Assembly: GCF_004337985.1 (NCBI RefSeq)
Contig: NC_043743.1
Span: 1,203,366 to 1,267,365 of the forward strand
DNA from: Pyricularia pennisetigena
Lineage: Eukaryota > Ascomycota > Sordariomycetes > Magnaporthales > Pyriculariaceae
Direction: 5' to 3'
Length of the DNA stretch: 64,000 nucleotides
How positions within the stretch are numbered: position 1 is the stretch's first letter; the number at the start of each line of letters is the position of its first letter. Of this stretch, positions 42,968 to 54,120 are shown piece by piece. The notes under the pieces were generated by a model that was given only the letters and a program-made list of their open reading frames with translations, did not search any database and had not been told where the DNA came from. The translations under genes and the position numbers were made by a program.

Positions 42968-44247
42968 ATGGTGCTGCACAATCCAAACAACTGGCATTGG
43001 GTCAACAAGGACGTTGCACCATGGGCCAAGCAGTGGTTCCAGGACAACCTCACAAAACTCGAAGTACAGGATGGCGATGTCACGGCAAAGGTTAGCAAGG
43101 TTGTCAGCATGGACGGCGACGTCGACGTCAGCCAGCGCAAGGGCAAGGTCATTACCATCTTTGATGTCAAGTTAGTTCTTGAGTACTCAGGTGAGTCTAA
43201 ATCCATAGTAATTCAAGCTTTTTCTCGTGCCGAATTTTCGTTGCGTGCTGTGGCTTTTGTAGTGCTCGTGTTTGTTTCGTAGACTTGATGAACGTCGCGG
43301 CTAATCGGCTTTCTACCACTATTCAGGTAACATTGCCGATGGCGAGGAGGTCACTGGAACGATCACTATCCCCGAGGTTGCCCACGACACCGAGGAGGAT
43401 GAGTTTGTGGTACGTCCGCTAGGATCCGAAGGGTGGCGTAAACCCGCGAATTGATAGCTAAACGACATACCAGTTTGAAATCGACATCTACTCCGACTCG
43501 AAAGAGAAGCAGCCAGTCAAGGATACCGTCAGGTCCAAGCTAGTCCCGAAGCTGCGAGCAGAGTTCGTCAAGCTGGCCCCGGCCCTTATTGCCGAGCATG
43601 GCAAGGACATCCAGCATGCTCCCGGCTCAAACCCCTCCAGCGGCTTCTCTACACCCAAAGTTCACGCACCCAGCGGGGCAGCAGCAGCAAAGGCCGCTTC
43701 CTCGACGACAACAGCCCAGACCAATGCCACCGGCAGCGTCGTCAACACAACAACGGTGACGGACCAAGAAGAGTTCCGGACGACCGCCGCAGAACTTTAC
43801 CAGACCTTTACCGACCCGCAAAGGTTGGCCGCATTCACGCGCGAGGCCCCACGGGTGTTCGAGGGCGCCAAGAAGGGCGGCAAGTTTCAGCTGTTTAGTG
43901 GCAACGTCGAGGGCGAGTTCCTGGAACTGCAGGAGCCGACCAAGATCGTTCAGAGCTGGAGGCTGAGGCAATGGCCCGCGGGCCACTTCTCCAAACTCGA
44001 GATTGAGTTTGACCAGAACGACCGAGAGGGCGTGACGACCATGCGCGTCAACTGGAGCGGAGTACCCATCGGACAGGAGGAGGTGACGAAACAAAACTGG
44101 CTCGAGTACTACGTGCGGAGCATCAAGAAGACTTTTGGGTGCGTTCCAAGATCCCACAACTCTTACTCATACTTCTTGCTCGTCGCAGGTATACTAGGTC
44201 TAGGAATAGTTTGGCTAACAGTGTACAGCTTCGGAACCATCCTCTGA
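42968..44247 (+). CDS. aha1: Aha1-type Hsp90 co-chaperone
   Basis: Activator of Hsp90 ATPase, which binds the Hsp90 middle domain in the cytosol and speeds its ATP cycle. Four exons are inferred, 42968-43190, 43327-43409, 43474-44138 and 44229-44247, giving 329 residues, within the family's usual 330-350. The N-terminal Aha1 domain begins NPNNWHWVNKDVAPW, and the KKNLW-like activating segment seen in some orthologues is not obvious. An Ala/Thr/Ser-rich linker (about 150-190) joins the C-terminal AHSA1/START-like domain (TTAAELYQTFTDPQRL, GGKFQLFSGNVEGEF, IVQSWRLRQWPAGHFS, VNWSGVPIGQEE). The final exon is only 19 nt and completes the TFGFGTIL terminus. The gene is compact and intact. Confidence 0.93.
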
Positions 44248-44890
44248 AGCCGCTGTTTTTGATTAACGGGGCGGGAGGGACATGGGCGTTTGTGGCTGGC
44301 GGGAAGGCGTTTGAGGGTATGCTGCAACTGTTGACTGCACTGTGAGCGCTTGATACAGGCATCTATGGTGCTTTCTTTGCACCTAGGCGCGCGATGCTGC
44401 CACCCCATTGGTGGGCAGTACATATCAGCACGATTTAGATCGGCACGGTCAATCTTTGCTACGATGGATGTTAGACGACGGCATGGTTAATGAGGAATAC
44501 ACAGATCTAATAGATTTGAAATCACACCAACTTCATCGGTCTATTGGTACTAATGCCAATTTGACAGTGTTTCTACGTGAGAGCGCTGGGTTGTGTGTGG
44601 TAGCATGATCAAGCTATGGTGGGTTTTTTCGACTTGAAATTTAGGCAAATGCCCCGCAGTTTTACAGCAAGGTGACGTCTGCATCATAGACGTGACTAGG
44701 CCGATTGGTATTGACGACCAAGCTGGGCGCACGATATAAACATGAAAGGCTGACAGACTTTAGTTTCGTTACAATATTCCAGCAAACACTTATCGAAATG
44801 CCGAGTTGTGGAATCATCCTGTATTTGAAAACAGCCTCACTCTGCAATAAACAAATACCAAACACTGGAACCAGCTAGTTTAGCTTTACA
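44248..44890. other. Intergenic between Aha1 and nitrilase-family gene
   Basis: About 640 bases with no supported gene. It is the 3' side of the Aha1 gene and promoter side of the following gene, which share orientation. Confidence 0.5.
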
Positions 44891-45957
44891 ATGGCGTCCA
44901 TTATAAAGATTGCTCTCATACAAATGCAATCCAAGGTAAATAATACCGCAGATTATATTCACCGCACCCAAGTCATCAATTCATCATCTAACACCACGCT
45001 GTCAAGCCCCTTGCGCTGGAACACAACTTTTGTAAAGCATCTACTCACATCCGCGCGGCGGCCTCCTCGGGCTGCCAACTGGCCATCCTGCCAGAGTACC
45101 ACCTGACCTCGTGGGTGCCTGACAACCCACGCTTTATCGCCTCGTGCGCGGCGTCCGCTGCCTATCTGGAGCGCTACCAGGCCCTCGCTCGGGAGCTCAA
45201 CATCCACATAGTCCCCGGCACCATCTGTGAAGTCCACAGCGCTGATGCGCAGGCCTCGCGACCAGCGAATGCATCTTCGTCATCATCACCGTCATCCTCC
45301 TCCTCCTCCTCCGGGCTCGAGGTCCGCAACATGGCGTACTTTCTCGAAGGCGGCACAGGGCGAGTGCTCGGCGACTACCAAAAGAAAAACCTCTGGCACA
45401 CGGAGCGGCCGCACCTGACGCCTTCGGGCGCCTCGGTGCGCCACGCGGCCTTTGACGTGCCGCCGTCGACGCTGGTGCCGACCTCGACGCTCCGGCCCGG
45501 CTCGCCACTCCGCGTCGGCCTGCTCGTGTGCTGGGACCTCTCGTTCCCCGAGGCGTTCCGGGCGCTCGTGGCCGACGGTGCGGACCTCGTGGTCGTGCCC
45601 AGCTGGTGGCTGATGGACGACGCGGGCGAGGCCGGGCGCCTCAGCCGCGGCCGCAGCGAGCGCTTCTTCCTGGAGTCGGTGCCCGTCGCCAGGGCGTTTG
45701 AGAGCTGCGTCGCCGTGGCGTTTTGCAACGCCGGCGGCCTCAGCCAGGTCGCCGTCCCGCTGCTCGGGGCGCTGGGCAGGACGCCGCCCGTGCTGAGGAA
45801 CAGCGTCGAGGCCGGGTTGGAGGACGAGGAGGATGTGGTCAGTGTCGTAGATCTCGACCTCGACGTCTTGAGGGTTGCGGAGGATACGTACCTGATGAGG
45901 AGGGATATGAATGGCGAGGGGTGGCATTATGCTCCTGGGAGGCCTGGTGGTGAGTGA
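44891..45957 (+). CDS. Nitrilase-superfamily carbon-nitrogen hydrolase
   Basis: Hydrolase cleaving non-peptide C-N bonds; the exact substrate is not predictable. Two exons are inferred, 44891-44935 and 45007-45957, phase 0, 331 residues. Exon 1 encodes the opening beta-strand (IIKIALIQMQSK). The catalytic triad is visible: Glu45 in ILPEYHL, Lys142 in GDYQKKNLW and Cys190 in LLVCWDLSFPE. The segment AVAFCNAGG corresponds to a later conserved strand. A poly-Ser loop (about residues 106-118, encoded by a TCC/TCA repeat at about 45270-45310) interrupts the usual spacing between Glu and Lys and is probably surface-exposed. Amidases, beta-ureidopropionase-like and omega-amidase-like enzymes are all possible; the CWDLSFPE form fits an amidase-type branch. 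No metabolic cluster surrounds it. Confidence 0.88.
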
Positions 45958-48940
45958 GTTTAGGGGGTTTGAGTGAGCGTGGGAGCATGACGCAGGTGGG
46001 GTTGTATTAGTGGTATGTAAAGAACGTCTACCTGATCAGCATTGCCTGTTATGAGCACTTTCATTTCTGGACGGTATGCCTCGTATTTTCCAGGCCTTGC
46101 ATTTTTATATTTGTTTCTCAGGTCATTCTGAGAGTATAGCTCCTAGTTGCTTTGCATTATACACATCAGCGGCCAAGCAGTGGGAATTTTGTGTCATTCT
46201 TTCGAGCTAAAGTCTAGACTGAATCATATACTAATATAGATGGGCAATGAAAACTCAAGCCCAGTGAGACTGAAGTGGACAGTTCACTGGATCGTAAGTC
46301 GTATTATGTGCCTACCGACGCCCTCATCGCCAAGACTTTGAATACATGGCAGAACGAATTGCCATACCCCAACTTAGAAATGTTCTGGTTTCCCAGCTGA
46401 TGGCCGAAACATCAGTCAACAACAGCCCTGGTTTTGTACATTCTCCGATACTGATCGTCCATAAGAGCGGAGATCTGAGCGTTCTGGCTAGGGGAGCGGT
46501 AACTGAACATCCGGACTATAAATATCAAAAAAACCTAGTTCCACGGCAACCCTTTTTCAAACCTATAATCACGGGAAGCAGGGGATTGTTGGCTCTTGAC
46601 ATGGGTCCTTCAGCGGTAAGTGAGCCTAATCCAAAGGTCGCGACTAGGGGTCAGGACGGGGCCTTATAAGTAGCTGACCGGGACAGGCGCAGCCGAAGAA
46701 TGAGACACGCGTCCTGCAGTGAAAAGCTGAAAAAGAAGGATGCTGCGTTACCTCGCCTTGCCACGACCGCCTGATCTACATATGAATGGGGTTGCAAAGA
46801 TTGGGCGGACAACGGCAGTGAATCAGGGCATTTAACCTCGATTTAATTATTGTCTGTCCCAAGACATTCAAGACAGAGTCTGGATCGAATAATATGCTGA
46901 CCCAATAATTTGAGGTACGGGTGATACCATATAACCCTGCTCGAGGTGGTAGCCGACGGCATGGTTAATGATAGTGAAGCTCGGTTTCGTTTTGCTCCAC
47001 TTGCCCGACTTTAACCGCTAGCAGTACAAGATGGCAAGTTGAACAGCGGGTGGAGATTGATGATTTTGGCTGATCTGAATGGATGGCTGGAGTCGAGAGA
47101 CAACAGAAGTGCAATCTTACGTCGTCATGCGCAGATGCTGTGGTGTGACTCTGTAAAAGTGTATTAAGGTACTCTATGATAATATACTACAGTAACTAAC
47201 TTCTCTAGCATTGAATGAGGCGATTCTTGACGGAGAGGGTTCCGAGTCGATCATTGGAAAACAGTCACCAGACGGCTGAACGTATGCTGTTTAATGCGGC
47301 TTTATTCGGCAAGTGCACCCACCGCTGTACAGGAGTGAATGTGCGGCATGACTGCATCTACCCCTGGCTAGCCAAGTCGAGTGCAGCAGACTGGTTGTGG
47401 AAGCGAAAGTGACAGGCACAGGCGGCGAGTGTCCCTTTTTTTTTTTTTTTTTTTTTTGCTCTCTAACGTCAAAAAAGCAACGACCAGTGTCCATCCACCC
47501 CGCTAATGCAGTCGTTAAGCGCCCGAGCAACCTCCTCACAAGTGCCAGCCAATGACGGGTAGAAAAGGCCTCTCCACACACACTACTAATTATAGATCCC
47601 TGAACACGTTCGTCCATCACCAACGTCTTCACCAATCACGTCCGCAACATGGCACCACCCTTTTGCATATCTCCAGCCTCCACACCTTGCAACTCTCAGG
47701 TATTGCAAAATGCACAATGGGTTCTCTCCAGCCCCTCACAAGCCGAAAGTGTCCACAGTCGCGAGAAATGTGCCATGGGAATGGGGCAGAGCTCGAGCAC
47801 TGTCTATCTATTCCATAATGCGTACTATGTTTTTGGAAAGAGTTTCACTCAATATGGGACTCACCGGATCACTTTTAGCGGAGAAGTGCGTGAGGCTTGA
47901 GCAAGATGCAGGCCTGCCTGTAGCATTTGTACTCTACTTGGCCGCTCGCCGAGATATGGCCTGCAGTAATTAATCCCGGCAGACCGACAAGATTCTCTCT
48001 CTTTCATGTCTTCTGGGCCCTTTCAGATCGGGAGCCAAGGTGCAGCAACAATCACTCAGGCTTGGCGCGGTGACCCGAGCGGCCTTGGCCATCCGCTACA
48101 CCCAATTCGTAAACCTGTATTCCCTTTATTTTATCTTGCTGCACCCTCCCACGCGCTCGGCGCACATACTGTACATACATTCGAGAGTAAGTGCTCCTAC
48201 CGGCTTGCCGCACATTACCTACCCACCCACCCACCCGCACACATAGAAGCTCTCCTTGGGTTCTTGGACGTGAAATCAACGTTGGGGTTTTGGAGTCACT
48301 CAGCAGGCAAGAGCTGCAGCAGCCGCATCCAGAACATTTCCCCAACTTTAATTTGCTGGCTCAGTGGTGTTTCGGTCCACTCCGCCATTTGACTGGAGAT
48401 CGACACCAAGCTCAGCCATCGCCCACTCAACACGGAGCGCAGGTCCAAAGACTTAAACAGCCCATCCATTGAAAGCCACAAAAAAAAATCAAAAAAAATC
48501 AGACCATGTATCGAGGTCAAAAAGGGGACGTTGGATTGTTGTAGTCGGACTGAGTCTCCGACGGATGGCGACGAGCTGAACCCGGCTCCAACTGCTGTGG
48601 CCGTCGACTGAGGACGTTCCTCTTTGGAGGTGGCGATTTGCGGAAGATTTGTGAGGGACATCCAGAACGCTTATTGTCTTTTTTTCTTCTTTTCATCCTG
48701 CGTGGTACACTACATACTGCCGCTTTGTGTCGCCGCGCTCTGGATCCCGAACGGCCACCACTGCCATATTACTGTTGCACGAAAGCGGACAAGGGAATCA
48801 AATCCAGGGCTTTTTCGGGTCCAGTAGAAGGAGGTCTCCGATCAAGACGCAGATTCAATCGCCGTGTGGTATTCATCCACCTTATACTTCAACACGCTTG
48901 ACGCTCCCGACGCGGCAGTGATCTCCAACAGCGTATAACG
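45958..48940. other. Gene-poor stretch
   Basis: About 3 kb with no confident gene. A 107-codon frame (46346-46669) contains a good-looking donor (GCG|GTAAGTGAG near 46616) and might be a first exon, but no matching downstream exon is evident. Frames at 47215-47412 and 47649-47973 lack motifs. A 22-nt poly-T tract lies at 47436-47457 and a CCCACC repeat near 48222-48238. The last 500 bases are the likely leader or promoter of the gene at 48941. Confidence 0.45.
47436..47457 (+). repeat. 22-nt poly-T tract
   Basis: Uninterrupted T homopolymer in intergenic DNA, with no neighbouring element signature. Confidence 0.95.
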
Positions 48941-51900
48941 ATGAGCGCCGCTCGTGATCCGACATCGCGGCTGCGCGCTGGCTTGAACCCTTTACTCACG
49001 TCACTCGCTGGCTATGGCAACCCGTCAAACACGCCGCACTCGGCAATGTCGATGACCTCGCACAATGGCTTCAGTACCATGCCCACACCAGTCAGCGCCA
49101 TCCAGCCGTATAATCCGCAGGAATGGATTGCTTCTCCAGCACCCGGATCGGAACGTAGCAGCCAGAGGTTTTCCTCTTCTGGAGAGTCTACAGGTGAGAT
49201 CACCACGTCTCATTGTTTGTCGTTGTTGGGTTTTTCAACCTGACCTTGCCGGCCTGTCCGTCCCTGACTGTACTTTAGGATCATCCCTGCCTCCTCCGCC
49301 GTACTCCCCGCCCAGGAGCCAGCAGCCACCCGGCCAGGTGTACGAAAGCTCGCCTGTCGTTGCAAACACATCGGCACTTCGGTCTGCACCACCACAGCCG
49401 AGCCACTTGCGACAATCTCCAGACCAGCAATATCCTACCAACTCTCAGGCATTCCCACCGCCACCACCGAACGCCGGAAGAGTTGCCTCCAGAGAGAGGA
49501 GGTTCGGCATCCCATCCCTTCTCCGTAGGGATAGGGATTCGCCGGATGCGACAACGCCCCCAGATACCTATTCCCCGGGGCTTGGCATGTACCCATCAAA
49601 TTCACTCAGCGCTTCACTTTCCAACTCTCGTCCCCAGATTCCAGCTCCCTTGTCGCTACAAATACCACAAGCACCAGAGGCCGAGCCTGGACAGGTCCAA
49701 CAACTCCCGCCCGCAGCGAGGAGGACTCAGTCCACAGGCTCTATCGGTACACCGACCTCGGCTAGATCCAGATCTGCTTCTCAGGTGAGGTGGGGTTCGA
49801 ACATGCCAGTGCCACCGCCGCCCCCTGGACCGCCTCCCCCAGGCGGCCGTTCCCAAAGTCTCTCTCGGCCGAGCAACGGAAGTGATCCAATCATGTCACC
49901 GCCAACAAGGAGACCTCCTCCCAGTGGAGTGACCGCTCTGGGGCCGGTGCCTCCGACTCCTGCAAACTGGCACGAGATGGAAGACAATGACCATAACCGT
50001 AGCCACACCCCGCCAACAAGACCGCCTTTGATCAGTAGTTCAAGCGCGCCAACCTCGACTCCACCACACCAAGAATCCCAAGGCTCGTCCCCGGCTCCAG
50101 GCTCCGCACACCTTATAAGGACTGGTGCTGTCAGGGGAGAGAAGACGCTACGTGAGAGAAGGAGTGAGAGCCGAGCCAGAGGCATACACGACTCGATAGA
50201 TGCCTCGCTTGAGAATGCAGAAAACACCGAAATGAGTGACATAGTAATACCGAATCCCAACCGGCTTTCGAGACGCCTCACTATTACCCGAGGCACTCCT
50301 CGCAGCGAGAGGACGACTATAGAAGCGCCGCTTTCCGCCGACGAAAGCTCCAACACAACGCCCCGAGCATTGGCCTCTGCGCCCGCCGCACCTAGTCACT
50401 ATCTCGAAACACCCCCGTTTTCCCCACGCCCCCAGAAACCATATCAGCTCAACGAGAATCACGGTCCGATGGCACCGAAAGCCCTGCCCACGCCTCCGCC
50501 GCAAACTAGATCGGCGTCTAGCTCGCAAGTGAGGTCCGCCTCAAACTCGCAGACGAGGTTGACGCTAGAGACCGTAAGGTCTGGCCAGATGTCACCACGC
50601 CAAGTCACCAAGGACTCGGTCGTCAAGCAGACCCCTGATCAATTCTGTCGCGGCACCATCGAGCGCTTCAAGGCCTTTGCGCACAAGGAGGCTGCTGTTG
50701 CAGACGATGCTGAGCGAGTGCGTTTGTTTGCAGACTTCATCGTCAGCGAGTCCCGTTTGAGACGCGAGAGATACGCCTCATCCATCGGAGCCATGGGGTC
50801 TGAGATTTTGGACTTGACGAGAGACTTGTTCAGGCCCATGTCCACGAGGAGAGCATCGGTGACCTCACAAGCCAGCGCAGCTGAGTTCACGCCGCAGACT
50901 TCGGAACCCAGTCGGTCGCACCGGGGGTCTGTTGGATCCATGCACCGGGAGGAGCCGCAGCTGCAGACTGATCGCCATGGCAAGTCCAGCTCGGCGCCAT
51001 CGTCGGCGGGCTTGCCGCCTTCCCCTGGGATGCCGGGCCCATCCAACCAAAACTGGCAACAGTCATCGACCAACTACATGCCGTCCCTGTCTCCTATCCT
51101 CAGCATGAGCGTGAGCGATGCGTTGGACGAGCAAGACTCGCGCGGCCGGCCAGCGAGTAGATGGTGGGAGACCGACTCGAATGGTACACCATCCATGCGG
51201 ATGGAACGGAGTAAACGCGAGTCCAAATACATGGGCGTTCCCAAGGAAGGAAGGGAGGCTCTCCAGTGGAGCGACGACCTTGCAAATACGTACGCTGATG
51301 GCGCCGGCAAGCGAGAGTCTGATAATGATTATCCTCCGGAAAAGTCAGGATGGCACGAAGGATCCTCGTCTAGCGAGGCAGCCCGGACTCCGCAGCCAAA
51401 ACAGCGCAACGTGGTGGTCTCGTCATCTTACTCCACGCCCAGCACACCTGATCCGTCGCACCTCGACGTGTCCCGACTGGTGACGCTGCCTCCACCATAC
51501 CCGCGACACCACCCCGCCGTCAACAACAACCATCCAGAACTGACCGACACCAGGGTGGCGGTGCGGGCGATTTCGGACTTTGCAGAGATCGAGACCACAA
51601 AGGCCCGGTTCGTCGCCGAGAGCAAAAAGAAGCGCGAAGAGGCAGCGGCCGCGTCCAAGAAGCGCATCTCGTCGCTGCGGTCGAACCTGCAGCAGGAAAT
51701 CGCGTGCGGCAACATGACCTACGCCGAAGCCGCCGCCATCGAGGAGGACTCTGCCGTCGCGGAGCGCGGCGCCGCAAAGGACATGGAAAAGGCGGACTTT
51801 GAGCGCTTCCAGCAGGTGGTCGTGGCGCCGCTGAACGACCTCCTGACGGGCAGGATAGCCAAGGCCACGGCGCTCTTTGACGAGCTGCGGTCGCAGATCT

Positions 51901-52802
51901 TCAGCGAGGCGCGCGAGCCCAGCCCCAACAACCCGCAGGAGGAAGGCGACGAGCGCCCCGAGCTGCTGGAGAAGCTGACGCTGCTCAAGTGGATATTCGA
52001 GGCGCGCGAGGTGCTGCACCGTGCGATATACGACATCCTGACGGACCGCAACGACCGGTACCGCGACGTGGTGCTGACGCCGTACAAGCTCCTGGGCAAC
52101 GCCGAGAAGCTGGCGTCGGCCAGGGCCTTCTTCGCCGAGGACTCGGCCAAGCGCGCGGCGGCGTTTGCCGCCGAGTCGCTGCAGCGCGCGCGCGAGTTCC
52201 GCGACGTGGTCGAGGAGAACGTCTCGCGCGGCGTCGAGGTGCAGCTCTCTGCGTTCTGGGACATCGCACCGCCGCTCAAGCAGCTCCTGGACGGCGTGCC
52301 GCTGGACCTCCGCGGCTTCCGCATCCAGGTGCCCGTCAAGGAGGTGCTCGAGAACCCAAGCTACGAGCAGCACCCGCTGCAGCACCTATTCAGCGTGCTG
52401 CTGCACGCCGAGAAGAGCACCTACCAGTTCATCGAGTCGCAGACGAACCTGCTGTGCCTGCTGCACGAGGTCAAGGAGAGCGTCGCCGTCGCGCGCGCCA
52501 AGGCCGTCGCTGCCGAGCGGACCGTCGCCGCGCTCTCGCTGTCCGGGGGGTCTGCGGGTGGAGATGAGGCTGCCGGTGCCGTGCCCGACGGCGAGGAGGA
52601 CGCCAGCGTGCGCGAGATGAGGGAGGCGGAGAGCAGGGCGCTGACCGAGGACCTCAAGGAGAAGGTTCGCGTCGTGCAGGACCAGTGGAACAGTGCGCTC
52701 GGGGACTGCATCAACGGCGTCAAGGAGCGGGTGGGAGAGTGGCTGCTCGAGACCGGAGGGTGGGATGAGAGCCTCGAGGACGGAGGTGTTGGTAGGGGTT
52801 GA
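48941..52802 (+). CDS. Large, mostly disordered protein with helical C-terminal half
   Basis: Two exons are inferred, 48941-49193 and 49279-52802, giving 1258 residues. The alternative of starting inside exon 1 in a different frame at 49065 is less likely because the 48941 frame has a clean GTGAGA donor and TTTAG acceptor. Residues 1-530 are Pro/Ser/Gln-rich and disordered, with PPPPYSPP and a PPPPPGPPPPGG run that could serve SH3, WW or profilin partners. A short helical segment follows at about 535-600 (FCRGTIERFKAFAHKEAA), then another disordered block with phosphosite-rich Ser. Residues about 850-1230 are long amphipathic helices (YAEAAAIEEDSAVAERGAA, LLEKLTLLKWIFEAREVLH, KSTYQFIESQTNLLCLLHE), likely coiled-coil. 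I recall similar Pezizomycotina proteins of unknown function but no named family. A scaffold role in polarity or the cytoskeleton is speculation. Confidence 0.75.
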
Positions 52803-53430
52803 AAGAGATTTGTTTTTGGGTGACGAGTCCTGCGTGCGGTCGCTGCAGAGCACACATGTGGTTCCTGGCTGAATGATACCCCGAGCAAAATGGCAGCATT
52901 ATTTTCTTGGTTCTTCTCGCATCAAGCCATATTTCAATGATAGAATAAGCAATGATCTGAACGAATATATTTGTACATAATTCTTTTTACATCGTCTCTG
53001 TTGGCGTCGCAATGTGCTAGGTGGCCCCCTGAAAACAAGACACATGGTAAGCATATTAACCCTGGAGCTTGTATGTCACGGCATCAAGGTCTCGTCCCAG
53101 TAGCACAGCCAGCCGAAGAAGTGCCCAACCTCCCATCACCGATGATCTTTGCGTATTATGCCTCCCTTGCTGTTGACCGGGTCTGTTTCCCTATCCCAAG
53201 CGAATTCCTTCATACGACGTCCATGCGCGAGCTGGCCTCGCTACCGACGAGAGAACATGCGACCTCGTGCTGTAGCCATGCAAATTAGAACGGTTGAGCA
53301 GAGCGTCTCGCGCATAAAAAGTTCCAAACGATATTTCCTGGGAACCGGTCTCAAATCCCCCTTCCTTGCTCCATAGCCTGAATACTTTTTTTTTTTGTTT
53401 TTTCACATAAATCGCTCTCCTCCCACACTT
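52803..53430. other. Convergent 3' intergenic region
   Basis: About 630 bases between two converging genes. It includes a short T run at 53387-53396. No gene supported. Confidence 0.5.
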
Positions 53431-53796
53431 TCATTTCTCGCTCCCGTCAAACTCAACCGGCAAGTCCATGCCGACCCTTCGGGCGGTCAGTCGCACGCGC
53501 TCCTCCTCGTCCATGCCCATGCCCGGATTGTAGCGCTCCAGCAGGGCCGTGTAGGTGCGCTGGGCGGCAAAGTAGGCGGCGTACTGACGGGCCTGCTCGA
53601 TGGCGCGCGGCGTCGGCTGTTGTTGCTGTTTGTCGGCGCCCGAAGACGGTTGCCGGAACTGCGCCCTCAGCGTCCGGTGGAGAGGCGTCGGGTCGTTGGA
53701 TAGTATGTGCTGGCGGGCGGGCAGGGCGCGGAGGAGGGAGCGGTAGAGGGAGCGGATTGCTGTGGGGCTCGCGGATTGCGTTGTTGGGGACGCCAT
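53431..53796 (-). CDS. Fmc1-like LYR protein, ATP synthase assembly factor
   Basis: Small mitochondrial matrix protein of 121 residues, start at 53796 (GCCATGG-type context on the minus strand). An LYR motif lies near the N-terminus (IRSLYRSLLRALPA, residues about 14-27). The C-terminal part reads AYFAAQRTYTALLERYNPG and then EEERVRLTARRVGMDLP, which matches what I recall of fungal Fmc1. Yeast Fmc1 helps Atp12 assemble the F1 sector of ATP synthase at high temperature. A Gln run (KQQQQP) lies in the middle. The gene is divergent to the EngB-type GTPase gene across 324 bases. Another LYR family member is the main alternative. Confidence 0.82.
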   Translation of the reverse strand: MASPTTQSASPTAIRSLYRSLLRALPARQHILSNDPTPLHRTLRAQFRQPSSGADKQQQQPTPRAIEQARQYAAYFAAQRTYTALLERYNPGMGMDEEERVRLTARRVGMDLPVEFDGSEK

Positions 53797-54120
53797 GTTT
53801 TCTGAGCTGTTTGTCTTGTCGACGCCGGTTGGAGGGGTTTGAGATTGGATTTGTCGGTATCGGCAACAGGTAGGAGAGGAACGTTGAGGTTTAGGATGGT
53901 AGCTCCTGCAAGGCTCAAGAGCAATGCTTATCGGGATTTTATTGTGGGGCTGCAAGCGCAATCGTCCAATAGATTGTATCCTAGCATCATCCTCATCGCG
54001 TCTCGCGATTGCAGAAAAATCGCTAGACTCTTCAAAGCAAAAATAGGCGGCATGTAAGTGGCGGGTCTGAAGATCTGTACCGCTCATAGATCAAACTCGG
54101 CTCTCCGCCAGCACGAAAAC
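53797..54120. promoter_or_regulatory. Bidirectional promoter of two mitochondrial genes
   Basis: A 324-bp interval separates the starts of the divergent Fmc1-like and EngB-type genes. It contains a CCAAT box at 53966-53970. Both products are predicted to work in mitochondria, so shared regulation is plausible, but this is inferred from layout only. Confidence 0.55.

Noticed and set aside
51423..52385. 320-codon minus-strand frame
   Set aside because: It is antisense to the helical part of the 1258-residue protein, and its Arg/His/Leu-rich composition is typical of a GC-driven shadow.
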